DNA of 64,000 nt from contig CM075760.1 of NCBI GenBank assembly GCA_037974335.1, positions 6,011,432 to 6,075,431 of the forward strand, given 5' to 3'. The notes under the pieces are model-generated. The model worked only from the letters and a program-made list of their open reading frames with translations. It was not told the origin of the DNA and searched no databases. The DNA is from Prionace glauca. Lineage: Eukaryota > Chordata > Chondrichthyes > Carcharhiniformes > Carcharhinidae. Both the position numbers and the translations under genes were made by a program. Below are positions 39,065 through 49,320 of the stretch, in pieces; the stretch's first letter is position 1, and the number at the start of each line of letters is the position of its first letter.

Positions 39065-40240
39065 CATGTTTCTTGTGACTCTCTCTCTGTCACTCTTTCT
39101 CTATGTCTCTCTGTGCCTCTGTCTCTCTCGATGTTTCACTCTGTCTTTTGCTGTCTCTCCGCCTCTCCCCCACTCTCCCTCTGTCTCTCCTGCCACTCGT
39201 GTCACTCTCCTCCTCCCACTCCCTGTCCCTCTTTAATTTATTTGTCTCTCTGCCCCCCACCCACCTCACTCTGACTTTTGCTCTTGCTTTGTCCATTGTG
39301 CTTTTTCAGTCCCACTCTTTCCCATTCACTCCTGCTCTGTGTTTCGATATCTCTGAAAGATCCCTGAAAGTTGGGAATCAAGTAGATAAGGTTGTTAAGA
39401 AGGCATACGGAGTCTTGGCGTTTATTGGTAGGGGGATTGAATTTAGGAGTCGCAGCGTCATGATGCAACTGTACACAACTCTGGTGCGGCCACACTTGGA
39501 GTTTTGTGTGCAGTTCTGGTCCCCACATTACAGGAAGGATGTAGCGGCTTTGGAGAGGGTGCAGAGGAGGTTTACCAGGTAGTTATAGGACAGATGTCAG
39601 GGGTAGGTTCTCTACCCAGAGGGTGGTGAGGGACTGGAATGCCCTGCCAGCTGCAGTTGTAAATGCACCTAGTTTGGGGGCATTTAAGAGATCTGTGGAT
39701 AGGTTTATGGATGAAAAGGGATTGGTTTAGGCTAGTGGGTCATTGTTTTGTAACTGGTCGGCGCAACATCTTGGGCCGAAGGGCCTGTTCTGCGCTGTAA
39801 TGTTCTATGTTCTATCTCTGTTTCTATCTGTCTCTGGCTATTTCCTTCTGCATCACTTTTTGTCTCCCGTTCCGCCCCCCCCCCCCCTTGTCTCCCTCTC
39901 CCTCTCGTATTACAAACTCCAATCTGTCTTCCGCTATTTCCCTTTCTCATTCCCTGTATCTATCTCTCGCCATTTTCCTCATAATTTCTGTCTTTCTCAT
40001 TCCCTGTTTATCTCTCTCGCCATTTTCCTCACTATTCACATTCCTCTATCTTTCACATTCTGTGAGACTCTGTCTTTGTCTCTCTTCTACCTCATTGTTT
40101 CCTGTACCTGTTAGAAACTCTTTGAAATTCTTTGCTCTCCAAGTCTTCGTGCCTTTCCCTCTCTTTGCCACTCTCTGTCTTATAATCTCACTGTTGCTAA
40201 CATTGTCCTCTCTATCTACCTGTCAGTCTTTCTATCTCTG
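39065..40240. repeat. CT-rich simple sequence split by a CR1 fragment
   Basis: Degenerate (CTCTCTGT)n at 39,065-39,345 and 39,826-40,240. The two halves look like one tract opened by the LINE between them. Confidence 0.75.
39352..39825 (+). mobile_element. CR1 LINE fragment with internal deletion
   Basis: 'VVKKAYGVLAFIGRGIEFRS', 'LYTTLVRPHLEFCVQFWSPH' and 'ALERVQRRFTR' jump directly to '..TQRVVRDWNALPAAVVNAP', so the middle of the C-terminal region is missing. The end is AATGTTCTATGTTCTAT. Confidence 0.85.
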
Positions 40241-40303
40241 TGAGGCTGTTTGGTGATTTACAGTTTGAATGCCCAATAGGAAGATTCAGAGGTCTTGTTG
40301 TTG

Positions 40304-41211
40304 TCATTTCCTCTCAGGCTGTATTGAGTGGAAAATTGCAGTAAGGGGATATTTCAGTACATTTTTTAGCTGCTGCCTGAACTGAGTTTGTGTCATAGCA
40401 TAAATAGCAGTATTTGTACAGCAACTTGTGAGTTGCAGCATGAAGCCCAATTCCATAACATAAAAGTCTAATCTAATTTTAAACCCCAAATCATACATGC
40501 GATTCCATACTGAATAAACCATGAATATTGACCATAAGATAATGAAATTGGCTGAGATAACAAATAGGAAAATGATGGATTTCCTTCGACTCTCCAACTC
40601 TGGGTCTCTGGGATTCTCACCGCTGTGGTGAGCCCGGAGTCTCCTGCGGGCTCTGCTGCTCACTAAAATGTGTCTGACGGTGAGAGCATTGAGCAGCAGA
40701 ATCAGGAAGAATGGGACACACGGTGTTAGAATGTAATGGAGCAATTCGATTGTTACCCAGGCCAGAGAATGTAGGACATTATTTGTGAAATCACAAAACC
40801 AGGGGTAGTTCCCCAGCCGATATAAATTTAATAACATAAAATACCAGAAAATATTCTTTAAACAGCTCAGCACTGTCACTGTTCCCAGAACCACAGCCGC
40901 CAATTTCTCAGTGCAATATTTACTTTTCAGCTTGGGACAGCAAATGGCCACAAATCGATCAAAGGTGAAAGTGACGGTGAACCAGACAGAACAGTCAGTG
41001 GCTCCATAAAGCAGGACAGCGTGGATGTTACACACGGGGATCGACTGTACGAAATGAAAGTGTTCCCAATAAACAATGGGAATGTGTCTCAATATCAGGT
41101 CGAGGATAATGACCAGCAGATCCCCCACTGACATGGCCACCAGGTAACGAGTGACACATTTGGACAGACCACAGTTTCTGCTCGTCAGTGTCACAATTGT
41201 GATTATGTTCA
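40304..41211 (-). CDS. GPR139-like G protein-coupled receptor, main exon (second gene)
   Basis: About 302 residues from mid-TM1 ('VNIITIVTLTSRNCGLSKC') to the C-tail. TM2 is 'YLVAMSVGDLLVIILDL', TM3 'CSVWFTVTFTFDRFVAICC', TM5 'ILTPCVPFFLILLLNALTV', TM6 'IIFLFVISANFIILWSIF' and TM7 'CCTNTAIYAMTQTQFR'. The Cys before TM3 ('VCNIHAV') and the loop-2 Cys ('WFCDF') are present. The exon start at 41,211 follows TTCCTTCCTGACAG in the same phase as the gene at 56.8 kb. The frame is also open to an ATG at 41,269. It is most similar to the 56.8 kb gene and lies in mirror orientation to it. No exon 1 was found between 41,211 and the inverted-repeat edge. Confidence 0.85.
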
Positions 41212-41332
41212 CTGTCAGGAAGGAAATACAGAATAAAATTAGATATGATTCAATGGAAGGAATTGCCATTTAGACTTACGATGGGTTTTTCTTTTAAAAA
41301 GTACATTATCACAACAATTGGAATACATTTTT

Positions 41333-41507
41333 TAAGCCAGCACGTCTTTCGGAGTGTGAGGGGAAAGTAGAGCATCTGGAGTAAACCTGTACAGACACAG
41401 AGAGAATGTACAAACTCAACACAGACAATGACCCAAAACTGGAACTGAACCCAGGTTTCTGATGCTGTGAGTCAGCAGTACTAACCACTATGCCACCGTA
41501 CTGCTCC
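41333..41507 (-). mobile_element. SINE fragment (tRNA head and part of core)
   Basis: On the minus strand it reads AGCAGTACGGTGGCATAGTGGTTAGTACTGC-like head, B box region and part of the core; the 3' half is absent. Confidence 0.75.
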
Positions 41508-42155
41508 TTGTAGTGACACAACGTTAACATTTGGGAAAGAGCTTTCCAGGGAGATCTCAACATTATCCCTCACTCAGCTACAGGTAAATATCCCCTCCGC
41601 CTGTGAAGGATTTGGAGGGTAAGAAGGATGAGGCAGTAAACCCTAACAGAAGATGCGGAGTGGAGTCCTGTAGGTGGTAATCTGTTGTCTCTCAGACAGC
41701 TCACTGACAACTCCCGCAACAGAGCTGGTACCAAACAGTGTTGGTTTGACACTTTCCTCTGGACAATACTAACAGTTGGCAGAGGGAGATCCTGATGCCC
41801 TGAAGCACAGAATCTCTATTAGATTTACATCTCCATGAGTCCTCTCATGGCAGGAATGTTGTCAACATATGCACCAGGTAAAAACTCAAACAAAGGCCAG
41901 TAGCAAAGGAAAAGCCAAGCAAGCTGCCTAATGACTCTCATCCTGTGACTCCGACATCCGATATTATGAAATGCATGAAAAGGTTAGTCATGGCATGAAT
42001 CAGTTCTGGCTTCCCAGATTTCCTGGATCCACTACAGTTCACTACATCCACAACAGGTCCAAAATCCCATCTCTCTGACATTACAGTCAACCCTGTAACG
42101 CCGACTCATGTTTATCAACGACAGCTCAGCCATTAACACCATTATTCCTATGCAT
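41508..42155 (+). mobile_element. LINE fragment, L2/Maui-like, in otherwise unassigned sequence
   Basis: From about 41,900 the plus strand resembles the fragment at 9,205-9,544 ('GKAKQAA.. MTLIL.LRHPIL.NA.KG', 'HYSPLHPQQVQNPI' and 'TPTHVYQRQLSH.HHYS' in broken frames). 41,508-41,880 shows nothing I can name. Confidence 0.45.
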
Positions 42156-42205
42156 GTGTCTGTGTGTGTGTGTGTCTGTGTGTGTATGTGTCTGTGTGAG
42201 CACCA
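42152..42205. repeat. (GT)n microsatellite
   Basis: TGTGTGTCTGTGTG-type imperfect dinucleotide repeat. Confidence 0.9.
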
Positions 42206-43106
42206 GAGTACCTGATGAGTGCTCCTCAGTGTGTGTTATTCCGGAGGCTTACAACAATTTTGGCTTCTGAATTTGTGTGTGAGTGGGAGTAAGTGTCTGA
42301 ATCTGATTGCTTCTATCAGTTAATGTTTCTATTAATACATGTATGTTAGTGTTTCTGTGACTCCAGGAAAGTTTGTGGTGGTGCAGGGGACAGTGTTGTT
42401 GCCTCATAGCACTAGGCTCCCTGGTTCAATTATTGATGAGTTTGTAAGTTTGTTTTAAATCGCTGACTGTACTCGAGACCAATCCCAGTTAAACAATATT
42501 GCACACAGTGTGAAATTTCCTATTTATAAATCTTCTAATGTCCCCATTGGAACAATTAAACCGTGTGCTGAGGGACATGAGTCACAGTCTCTGAACAAAC
42601 AAGATGACTTCATCTTTTCTGGTAAATTACATGGTTATTGTCCTTTTTACGCATGTTAAAAAACCCGAATGAAGGCAAACATTTTGGTTCATGCACCTTG
42701 GGAAAAAAAAGGAACATTGATTAACAATGTGTTGCTGAACTGAAGAGAGTTGAAATCGTTGTGAGTATTGCTGTCACACATTGTCAGCCTATCCGTTATC
42801 CAACAGATCACTAAAGACAGATAAGTCAACACCGGGAACAAAATAGTGAGGCTGTAATCATTTTGTATGCAAGAACACACAACAGAATGGTTGTCAATAA
42901 ATGCTTACATATTAAATGTTCTTCAGTTGAAACACATGAACTGTTTGGTGTTTCCATGCATTCAGGGAAGGCAGAGATGGGGTGAAGGTTATCACTGGGA
43001 AAACTGAAGGGGAATAGCTAAAAGAGATCATTTCTCCAAAGGGGGTTATTAGAAAATAGAATATTTAAAATAAATAAACACGCAAATGTCTATGATATTT
43101 CTTCGA

Positions 43107-43290
43107 CATAGAACCATAGAATTCCCACAGTTCAGAAGAAAGGTTATCTTGGCCCACCGAGTCTGCATCCCACCCAGATCCTCCCCTCTGCCCTATCCCC
43201 ATTAGCCCCACACATTTACCGTGGCTAATCCACATACTCTAAGGGAAAATAACGGGCAATTTTGCATGGCCAATCCAACTAATATGATCT
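43107..43290 (-). mobile_element. SINE 3' fragment in the left arm
   Basis: Minus-strand SINE core-to-tail (..GATTGGCCATGCAAAATTGCC.. to ..AATTCTATGGTTCTATG). The paired copy in the right arm is at 55,275-55,453, so it predates the duplication. Confidence 0.75.
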
Positions 43291-43612
43291 GTTGTAATAT
43301 AAATGAGGGACGGGTTTTGTGCAGTAATACAGAGACAGAGCCGAATGCACCAGATATCGATACAGCACCTGTACTAATATGAATGCAGACTGGGCCCAGT
43401 TCAGTCATTACTGAGAGAGTGTATACAGTATATTACTAACCAGCGTGGTGTTTTCTTATCTAAATAGAAACATGATATACTCAGTTTTGACAAAGACAAG
43501 GTCTTTGTGAAGGATACAATGTGAAGGATAAACTTGCAATTGGTGAATAAAAAGTCCGAAATACAATAAAAATTCATGGATAAATCAACATTTTAAAGAA
43601 ATTGCATCAGCT

Positions 43613-43684
43613 TCACTGGTGGCCTAGTGGTTAAGATTCGGCGCTCTCAGTACTACAACCTGGGTTCGGCTCCCGCTCAGGGAA
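43613..43684 (+). pseudogene. tRNA-Glu (CTC) relic, left arm
   Basis: 72 bases keep TGGTGGCCTAGTGGTTAAGA and a CTC anticodon in CGCTCTCAG, but the 3' half of the anticodon stem no longer pairs and the acceptor stem has a mismatch (TCACTGG against the TCAGGGA end). Probably not a working tRNA. Confidence 0.75.
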
Positions 43685-44278
43685 TGTAGATTTATTGCTG
43701 TACAACAATCCTGCGTTACTTCTCAGTCTGCAACTGTCAGAATCAATATTAGGGAGATTTCTTTGTTTGTATCTGAATTGGAAAAGTCACATGTGAAGAA
43801 TCAAAAAGAAATTAAGAGAGCGATAGGCGAGAAAGGGCTGATGGTAAGAAATGCTGATGCGGTTAAAATCTAGCTGTTAATGGGGGGAGATTTATTGTTT
43901 CTACTGACACAAATATCTGCAGATCTCGGTCCAAATCTCTGCTTCCATGACAAGAAAACTTTGAATTGAATGAAATAGTAAACTCTCCCACCCCCTGTGA
44001 AATGGCGGCAGTTTTCACTCAGAAACCAGTAAGTGTGAGTTTAACAATGTGGGAAGGAGAAAGACTCAGTTTGAGCGGTGACATTGCGGGAGGAATGGAG
44101 AGCTGGAGTTCATCCAGAAAAGCAGCAAATTTAAAATCAATGGTGTCCAATGTTGGATGGTCCATTAACGCTGATAATTTAATGTTATTCAGCAGAATTA
44201 CCACAGGATGGTTTATCACAGATTGATGCTAATACTTTGAATGGAGTGAATTGCAGTGACATTGAATGCAGTAGAAAG

Positions 44279-44578
44279 GACAGCGCGGTAGCACAGTGAT
44301 TAGCACTGCTGCCTCACAGCGCCAGGGACTCAGGTCCTCGGGTCACCGTCTGTGCGGAGTTTGCACGTTCTCCCCGTGCCTCCGTGGGTTTCCTCCGGGT
44401 GTTCCGGTGTCTGATTCAAAGAAGTGTGTTTTAGTTTGATTGGCCATGCTAAATTGATCCTAGTGTCACACGGATTAGGAGGATAAATATGTGGGTTTAC
44501 AGGGAATAGGGCGTGGGTGGGATTGTTGTGGCTGCGGACTCGATGGGCTGAATGGCCTCCTTCTGGAGGAATCGAAAG
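44279..44578 (+). mobile_element. SINE in the left arm
   Basis: HE1-like SINE with GCGGTAGCACAGTGATTAGC head and GTTTCCTCCGGGTGTTCC core. Its paired copy in the right arm is at 53,125-53,422. Confidence 0.82.
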
Positions 44579-44963
44579 AGGTAATGCAAATATACATTGT
44601 TTTGGATGAAACAGCAGGTCAACTAAATATATTTTCACTGCCATGTAAAAGCGGACCTGACATCTGCATTGAAATGTGATGAGGTTGGAAAAACTCAGGA
44701 CGTTACATGGCATGTGTGCATCAGGAAACAAAGATAAACCTTCACCTCCATCACCTTTCATTAACATCGGGAATGTTTAGAAATAGAGGAAGTTTTTTAA
44801 AAAGCGAAATCTAACAAGGAGGAAATAGAACAACACCTGGCAGGGTGGAAATTGCGGTGGGTATTTAGTCTGTTGCAGCTTGTGTTAATTGATGTTTGAA
44901 AACAGTGCGAGACAAAATGCAGGACTGTTTAGCAGAGAGCACAGAAAACCAGCAACGGAATCC

Positions 44964-45036
44964 TGCCGAAACCCGGGATCGAACCAGGGACCTTTAGATC
45001 TTCAGTCTAACGCTCTCCCAACTGAGCTATTTCGGC
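44964..45036 (-). tRNA. tRNA-Phe-GAA: tRNA-Phe (GAA), left arm
   Basis: The 73-base minus-strand gene starts GCCGAAATAGCTCAGTTGGG, has anticodon GAA in CTGAAGATC, and ends GGTTCGATCCCGGGTTTCGGC plus A. All stems pair and it matches the usual vertebrate gene. Likely functional. Confidence 0.95.
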
Positions 45037-45500
45037 CGGCTGGCTTGCAGACTGGAAGCTTCCGTCTCCCGAATATCTAAGAGAAATATGATTTCTGCCT
45101 ATTCGTTAATGCATCATTTTCAGGTGTTCATTTGATTTGCTTTAAACGTCATGAATACTTTTTTTTTCAAAACTTTAATGCAGTGGGAAACATCATTATT
45201 CATTTTGACAGGAGGAAACAGCAGAGACACTGTAATATCAATTACTGTGGGAAAAAGATGGGCTTCTGGAGCCAATCTAGTTGTTTCTCCAGATCTGCTT
45301 GCCCTGAGGTCATCACCCTGTTTCTGTAGTACCGTGGTTATCACAAGACCCAGATTAATTCTGTAAGTATCTGGGTAGAAATGGGAATGATGGGATGTGT
45401 ACAAGATCCGATTTCAGTTTCAGTTAGAAAAATCAAGCCCATCACCTTAATTCTTGGGCAGGCAATACAGCCTCACTGTTTGTAATCCTGTTATTTATAT

Positions 45501-45640
45501 CATGATGTGGAGACGCCAGTGTTGGATTGAAGTGGGTACAGAACGCATTCTCACAACACCAGGTTAAAGTAAAACAGAATTATTTTGAATCACGAGCTTT
45601 TGGAGCGCTGCTCCTTCATCAGTTTAACTCGGCAGTCAGA
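45501..45640 (+). mobile_element. Penelope terminal-repeat fragment in the left arm
   Basis: CATGATGTGGAGACGCCAGTGTTGGA ... ACAACACCAGGTTAAAG ... GAGCGCTGCTCCTTCATCAG, the same terminal-repeat sequence as at 6.0, 13.7, 38.5 and 47-48 kb. The right arm keeps only its last part (about 52,580-52,620). Confidence 0.75.
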
Positions 45641-45806
45641 AATTCACTGTGTGTGAGTGCTCTCGAAAGGGGCCACTTGCACACACTGCTTTACTCCAGC
45701 AAATTGTTCAGCTGGCAATGTTTCTGTTCGTTGTTCTTGACGAAAACGACACAGGACACATTCCTGCATTCAATCTGAACTGTGAGACCAGAACTCAAAT
45801 CCATTT

Positions 45807-45888
45807 TGGCAGCGGTGGGATTCGAACCCACGCCTCCGAAGAGACTGGAGCCTTAATCCAGCGCTTTAGACCGCTCGGCCACGCTACC
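45807..45888 (-). tRNA. tRNA-Leu-AAG: tRNA-Leu (AAG), left arm
   Basis: 82 bases on the minus strand, starting GGTAGCGTGGCCGAGCGGTC and ending GGTTCGAATCCCACCGCTGCC plus A. The anticodon loop TTAAGGC gives AAG. The long variable arm typical of tRNA-Leu is present. It has one A-for-G change in the D region (CTAAAGCGC against CTAAGGCGC in the right-arm copy). Confidence 0.92.
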
Positions 45889-46500
45889 ACGTGAAACCCT
45901 GTCACAATAATGTTATTTGATGATAACGTTACTGAAATTCATTAAAAGCAATGAAACTTGGAACGGCCATCAGGAGGATTGAGCCTGCTCCTTCACTGAT
46001 TCAGGTAAGTCTGAACTGAGGAACAAACAGAAATCATCTCACCTCAGAAACACAATGAGCTGCACACAGTAACATGCAGTGAAGGGCCGGCATCATTTAA
46101 ACTGTCCTTAAGCTCGTCTCTTCCCAATTTCCTGCCAGAAATGATAAGAGAACCTCCAGTTGAATTTGCTCAGTGTCTGCACTCCAGGACTCGAGGCAAA
46201 ATTATGTTTTATATGTTCATCCAGGCAATATCTCACATTTGTTTTCAGAGTTTGGATGAGAGCAATAAATCTTCAATTTCAGACGTGAAATCTAAACAGC
46301 AGCGAAAAATACAAACTCTAATCACCAGCTTACCCAACAGCATGTTTTAGAATTTACTTTATCCGCGCTGTATTTGTTACTTTAGTTTTCATACCAGGCC
46401 ACTTTTACAGAAATAGCTTTCTCCTGCAAAATGACAGATTCTTATTCAACCATGGTGTGTTCAGCCAATGACAACATTCCATGAATACAAACTCCAATAT

Positions 46501-47220
46501 TAATGTCCCACATCAGGAACATCTGCTTCATTGTTGTGTCTTTATTTTACAGATCAAGTGATGGGTTAAATTTTTTGACTCTGGGCTGATTATCAAGATC
46601 TCTCTGTGACTCAAATGCAATATCTGCTCTCGGTTATTCTATTCCCTCATTTTATCATTCTGAATCTGTAACTGAGATAATCGTAGACGTTATATCAGTT
46701 TCCAGTGTGAAAAATACGATGAGATTTTTTTTTGTTACAATGCAACTGTGGTTAATAGTTTTCCCGTAGTTTAAATTTCATGTATACATAAGAAACTTTT
46801 CTCATTCCTTATTCACATCTGTTAATTCATCTTTCTATTAAGGTCTGTATTCTCTTTGTGGTGTATGTAACAGATGTACAAATATTGACGGATTCCCTGT
46901 GCATTTGTTCTGTTCTCAATGTGAAGCTCGATCGTTATGTTCACTTTTCTAACTTAAAAAAAAATTATTGTAAAATATTGTCTGAATTTTTAAAATAAAT
47001 TTTAAATAAAAAAATAACTGCCTCTGCCTTGGCTTAATTCCGCTCTCAAAAACCCATCCACTGGGCTCCATTTTCCCTATTATAGGGCTGCCCCCTTTCC
47101 CAGACAGACATGTTCCCGCTGTCATGTGTGGAATGTGATTGAACTAAAGGCTGTTCAGTGAAAGAGCCACTGCGCCACCCAGTGACCCATCTGTGCAAAG
47201 ACACCTTCATCCCTGCCTTT
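46501..47220. other. AT-rich spacer, no gene recognised
   Basis: A-T-rich sequence with A runs near 46,960-47,010 but no ORF or RNA gene. Confidence 0.4.
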
Positions 47221-47227
47221 TCGGATA

Positions 47228-47815
47228 ATAGTCATGATGTGGGTATGCCGTCGTTGGACTGGCGTAAACACAGTACATGGTACTGTTCATGTACCATGTA
47301 CATGAACAGCAAGACTGTTCCCTTCCTGTTGGCGAACACTTCAGCGGTCACGGGCATTCAGCCTCTGACCTTCGGGTAAGCATTCTCCAAGGCGGCCTTC
47401 ATGACACACGACAGCGCAGAGTCGCTGAACAGAGACTGATAGCCAAGTTCCGCACACATGAGGACGGTCTCAACAGGGATCTTGGGTTCATGTCGCACTA
47501 TCTGTAACCCCCGTGACTTGCCTGGGTTTGCAAAACCTCACTTACTGAACTGTCTGGAGACAATACACATCTCTTTAAACTGTGATCAGTGCTCCTTCCA
47601 CTCACATTATCAGCCACTTTAAGACTTGAACAGCAGGTTAGGTGTAAGGATTCGCATTCTAATCAGCAACTGTCTGTGCTTTGTATGCTCTGTCTGTCTG
47701 AGACCAGAACTCTCCATTCACTTGACAAAGAGGCAGCCCCCTCGAAAGCTTGTGAGAATATTATCAAATAAATCGGTTGGACTAAAACCTGGTGTTGTCA
47801 GACTTTTTACTGTGT
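47228..47815 (+). mobile_element. Penelope-like element, 3' fragment (plus strand)
   Basis: Encodes 'MNSKTVPFLLANTSAVT' and, in the adjacent frame, 'QDCSLPVGEHFSGHGHSASD' and 'RLIAKFRTHEDGLNRDLGF', followed by the non-coding terminal repeat ending CTGGTGTTGTCAGACTTTTT. It faces the fragment at 13.7 kb in sequence and the next fragment in orientation. Confidence 0.8.
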
Positions 47816-48190
47816 TTTCGGATAATAGTCATGATGTGGGTATGCCGGCGTTGGACTGGCGTAAACACAGTAAAAAGTCTGACAACACCAGGTTTTAGTC
47901 CAACCGATTTATTTGATAATATACTCACAAGCTTTCGAGGGAACTGCCTCTTCGTCAGGTGAATGGAGAGTTCTGGCCTCAGACAGAGCATATAAAGCAC
48001 AGACAGTTTAGAGATTACTGATTAGAATGCGAATCCTTACACCTAACCTGCTGTTCAAGACCTGAAGTGGTTGACAATGTGAGTGGAAGGAGCACTGATC
48101 ACAGGTTAAAGAGATGTATATTGTCTCCAGACAGTACAGTAAGTGAGGTTTTGCAAACCCAGGCAAGTCACGGGGGTTACAGATAGTGCG
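47816..48190 (-). mobile_element. Penelope terminal fragment (minus strand), tail-to-tail with the previous one
   Basis: Repeats the terminal sequence of the preceding fragment in inverted orientation after the junction GATGTGGGTATGCCGGCGTTGG at 47,834. It breaks off at 48,190 in the sequence that precedes the Penelope ORF end, where the family B LINE begins. Confidence 0.8.
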
Positions 48191-49309
48191 AAGTTGGAAG
48201 TGGTGGCGGTGACAGAGACTTGGTTAAAGGAAGGGCAGGACTGGCAGTTGAATGTTCCTGGGTATAAGTGTTTCAGGCGAGATAGGGGTGGGTCACTGAG
48301 AGGTGGGGGAGTGGCGTTGTTAGTTAAGGATTGCATCGTAGCAGTGCAGAGGGAGGGAGGTACGGAGGATATAGGAATCGAGTCGCTATGGGTGGAGTTG
48401 AGGAATAGGAAGGGAGATGTTACTATGTTGGGTGTGTACTACAGACCGCCCAACAGCCCGAGGGCTGTGGAAGAAGGGATAAGCAGGGACAGTCTAGATA
48501 AGTGCAGGAAGAATAGGATGGTGGTAGTGGGAGATTTTAATGTACTGAGATCAGAGGCTGCTGACGGGGAGGAATTTGTACAGTGTGTAATGGAAGGATC
48601 CCTGGAGCAGTACGTGGATAGACCGACCAGAGAGGGGGCTATACCGGACTTGGTTCTGGGGAATGAGCCTGGGCAGGTGGTTGACGTTGAAGTAGGAGAG
48701 CATGTGGCTAACAGTGACCACAACTCTGTCTGGTTCAAGATATTAATGGATAAAGATGAAGCCTGTCCTAAGGGGAGGGTGTTAAACTGGGGGAGGGCTA
48801 GATACAACCGGATTAGGCAGTATCTTAAAGTTACGGACTGGGGTACGCTGTTTAACGGTAGGTCGACGCTGGGTATGTGGGAGTCTCTCAAGGGAAAACT
48901 AAAATCTTTACAGGAAAGACATGTGCCGGTCAAGAGGAAGGATGGGAAAGGTAGGATTAGAGAGCCGTGGGTAACTAGGGATATTGAGGACCGGGTCAGG
49001 AGAAAGAGGGAAGCGTACACTAGATCTGGGCATTTGAGGACAGAGATAGCGTTAGAAGAATACAGAGAATGTAGGAGAGAACCTAAAAGGGGCATCAGAA
49101 AGGCAAAAAGGGGCCACGAAATGGCTTTGGCGGGTAGGATTAAGGAAAATCCTAAGACATTTTACTCCTATATTAGAAACAAAAGGATGGTTAGAGGGAA
49201 CATTGGTCCTCTCAGGGACAGAGGAGGGGAACTATGCTTGGAGCCTGGGGGAATGGGGGAGATCTTGAATGAATACTTTGCGTCGGTATTCACACAGGAG
49301 AGGGGCTGA
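48191..49309 (+). CDS. CR1 family B ORF2, endonuclease part (truncated)
   Basis: Frame of about 372 LINE-derived residues. 'VAVTETWLKEGQDW' is near the start, followed by 'GVYYRPPNSPRA', 'VVVGDFNVLRSEA' and 'NSDHNSVWFK', the endonuclease motifs. It ends '..ASVFTQERG' and a stop; the coding sense resumes in another frame at 49,321, implying one frameshift. The apparent start at 48,143 lies in the neighbouring Penelope fragment and is not native. Confidence 0.85.
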   Translation, partial: KLEVVAVTETWLKEGQDWQLNVPGYKCFRRDRGGSLRGGGVALLVKDCIVAVQREGGTEDIGIESLWVELRNRKGDVTMLGVYYRPPNSPRAVEEGISRDSLDKCRKNRMVVVGDFNVLRSEAADGEEFVQCVMEGSLEQYVDRPTREGAIPDLVLGNEPGQVVDVEVGEHVANSDHNSVWFKILMDKDEACPKGRVLNWGRARYNRIRQYLKVTDWGTLFNGRSTLGMWESLKGKLKSLQERHVPVKRKDGKGRIREPWVTRDIEDRVRRKREAYTRSGHLRTEIALEEYRECRREPKRGIRKAKRGHEMALAGRIKENPKTFYSYIRNKRMVRGNIGPLRDRGGELCLEPGGMGEILNEYFASVFTQERG

Positions 49310-49320
49310 TCTCTGCTGCT

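Larger units (their letters stand above)
42460..46500. repeat. Left arm of a large inverted repeat
   Basis: Aligns in reverse complement with 51,710-56,105. Landmarks pair throughout: the stretch at 42,475-42,500 (GCACACAGTGTGAAATTTCC) with 56,045-56,065, then tRNA-Glu, tRNA-Phe, tRNA-Leu and the 'CTCCTTCACTGATTCAGGTAAG' stretch at 45,990 with 52,210-52,232. The inner edge lies near 46,500. It carries about 500 bases (45,090-45,590) that the right arm lacks. Confidence 0.92.

Noticed and set aside
47220-48190. CRISPR-like or palindromic regulatory array
   Set aside because: The repeats are tail-to-tail Penelope fragments; there are no regularly spaced short repeats, and the DNA is vertebrate.
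48439-49095. 218-residue minus-strand ORF
   Set aside because: Shadow of the family B LINE endonuclease on the opposite strand.
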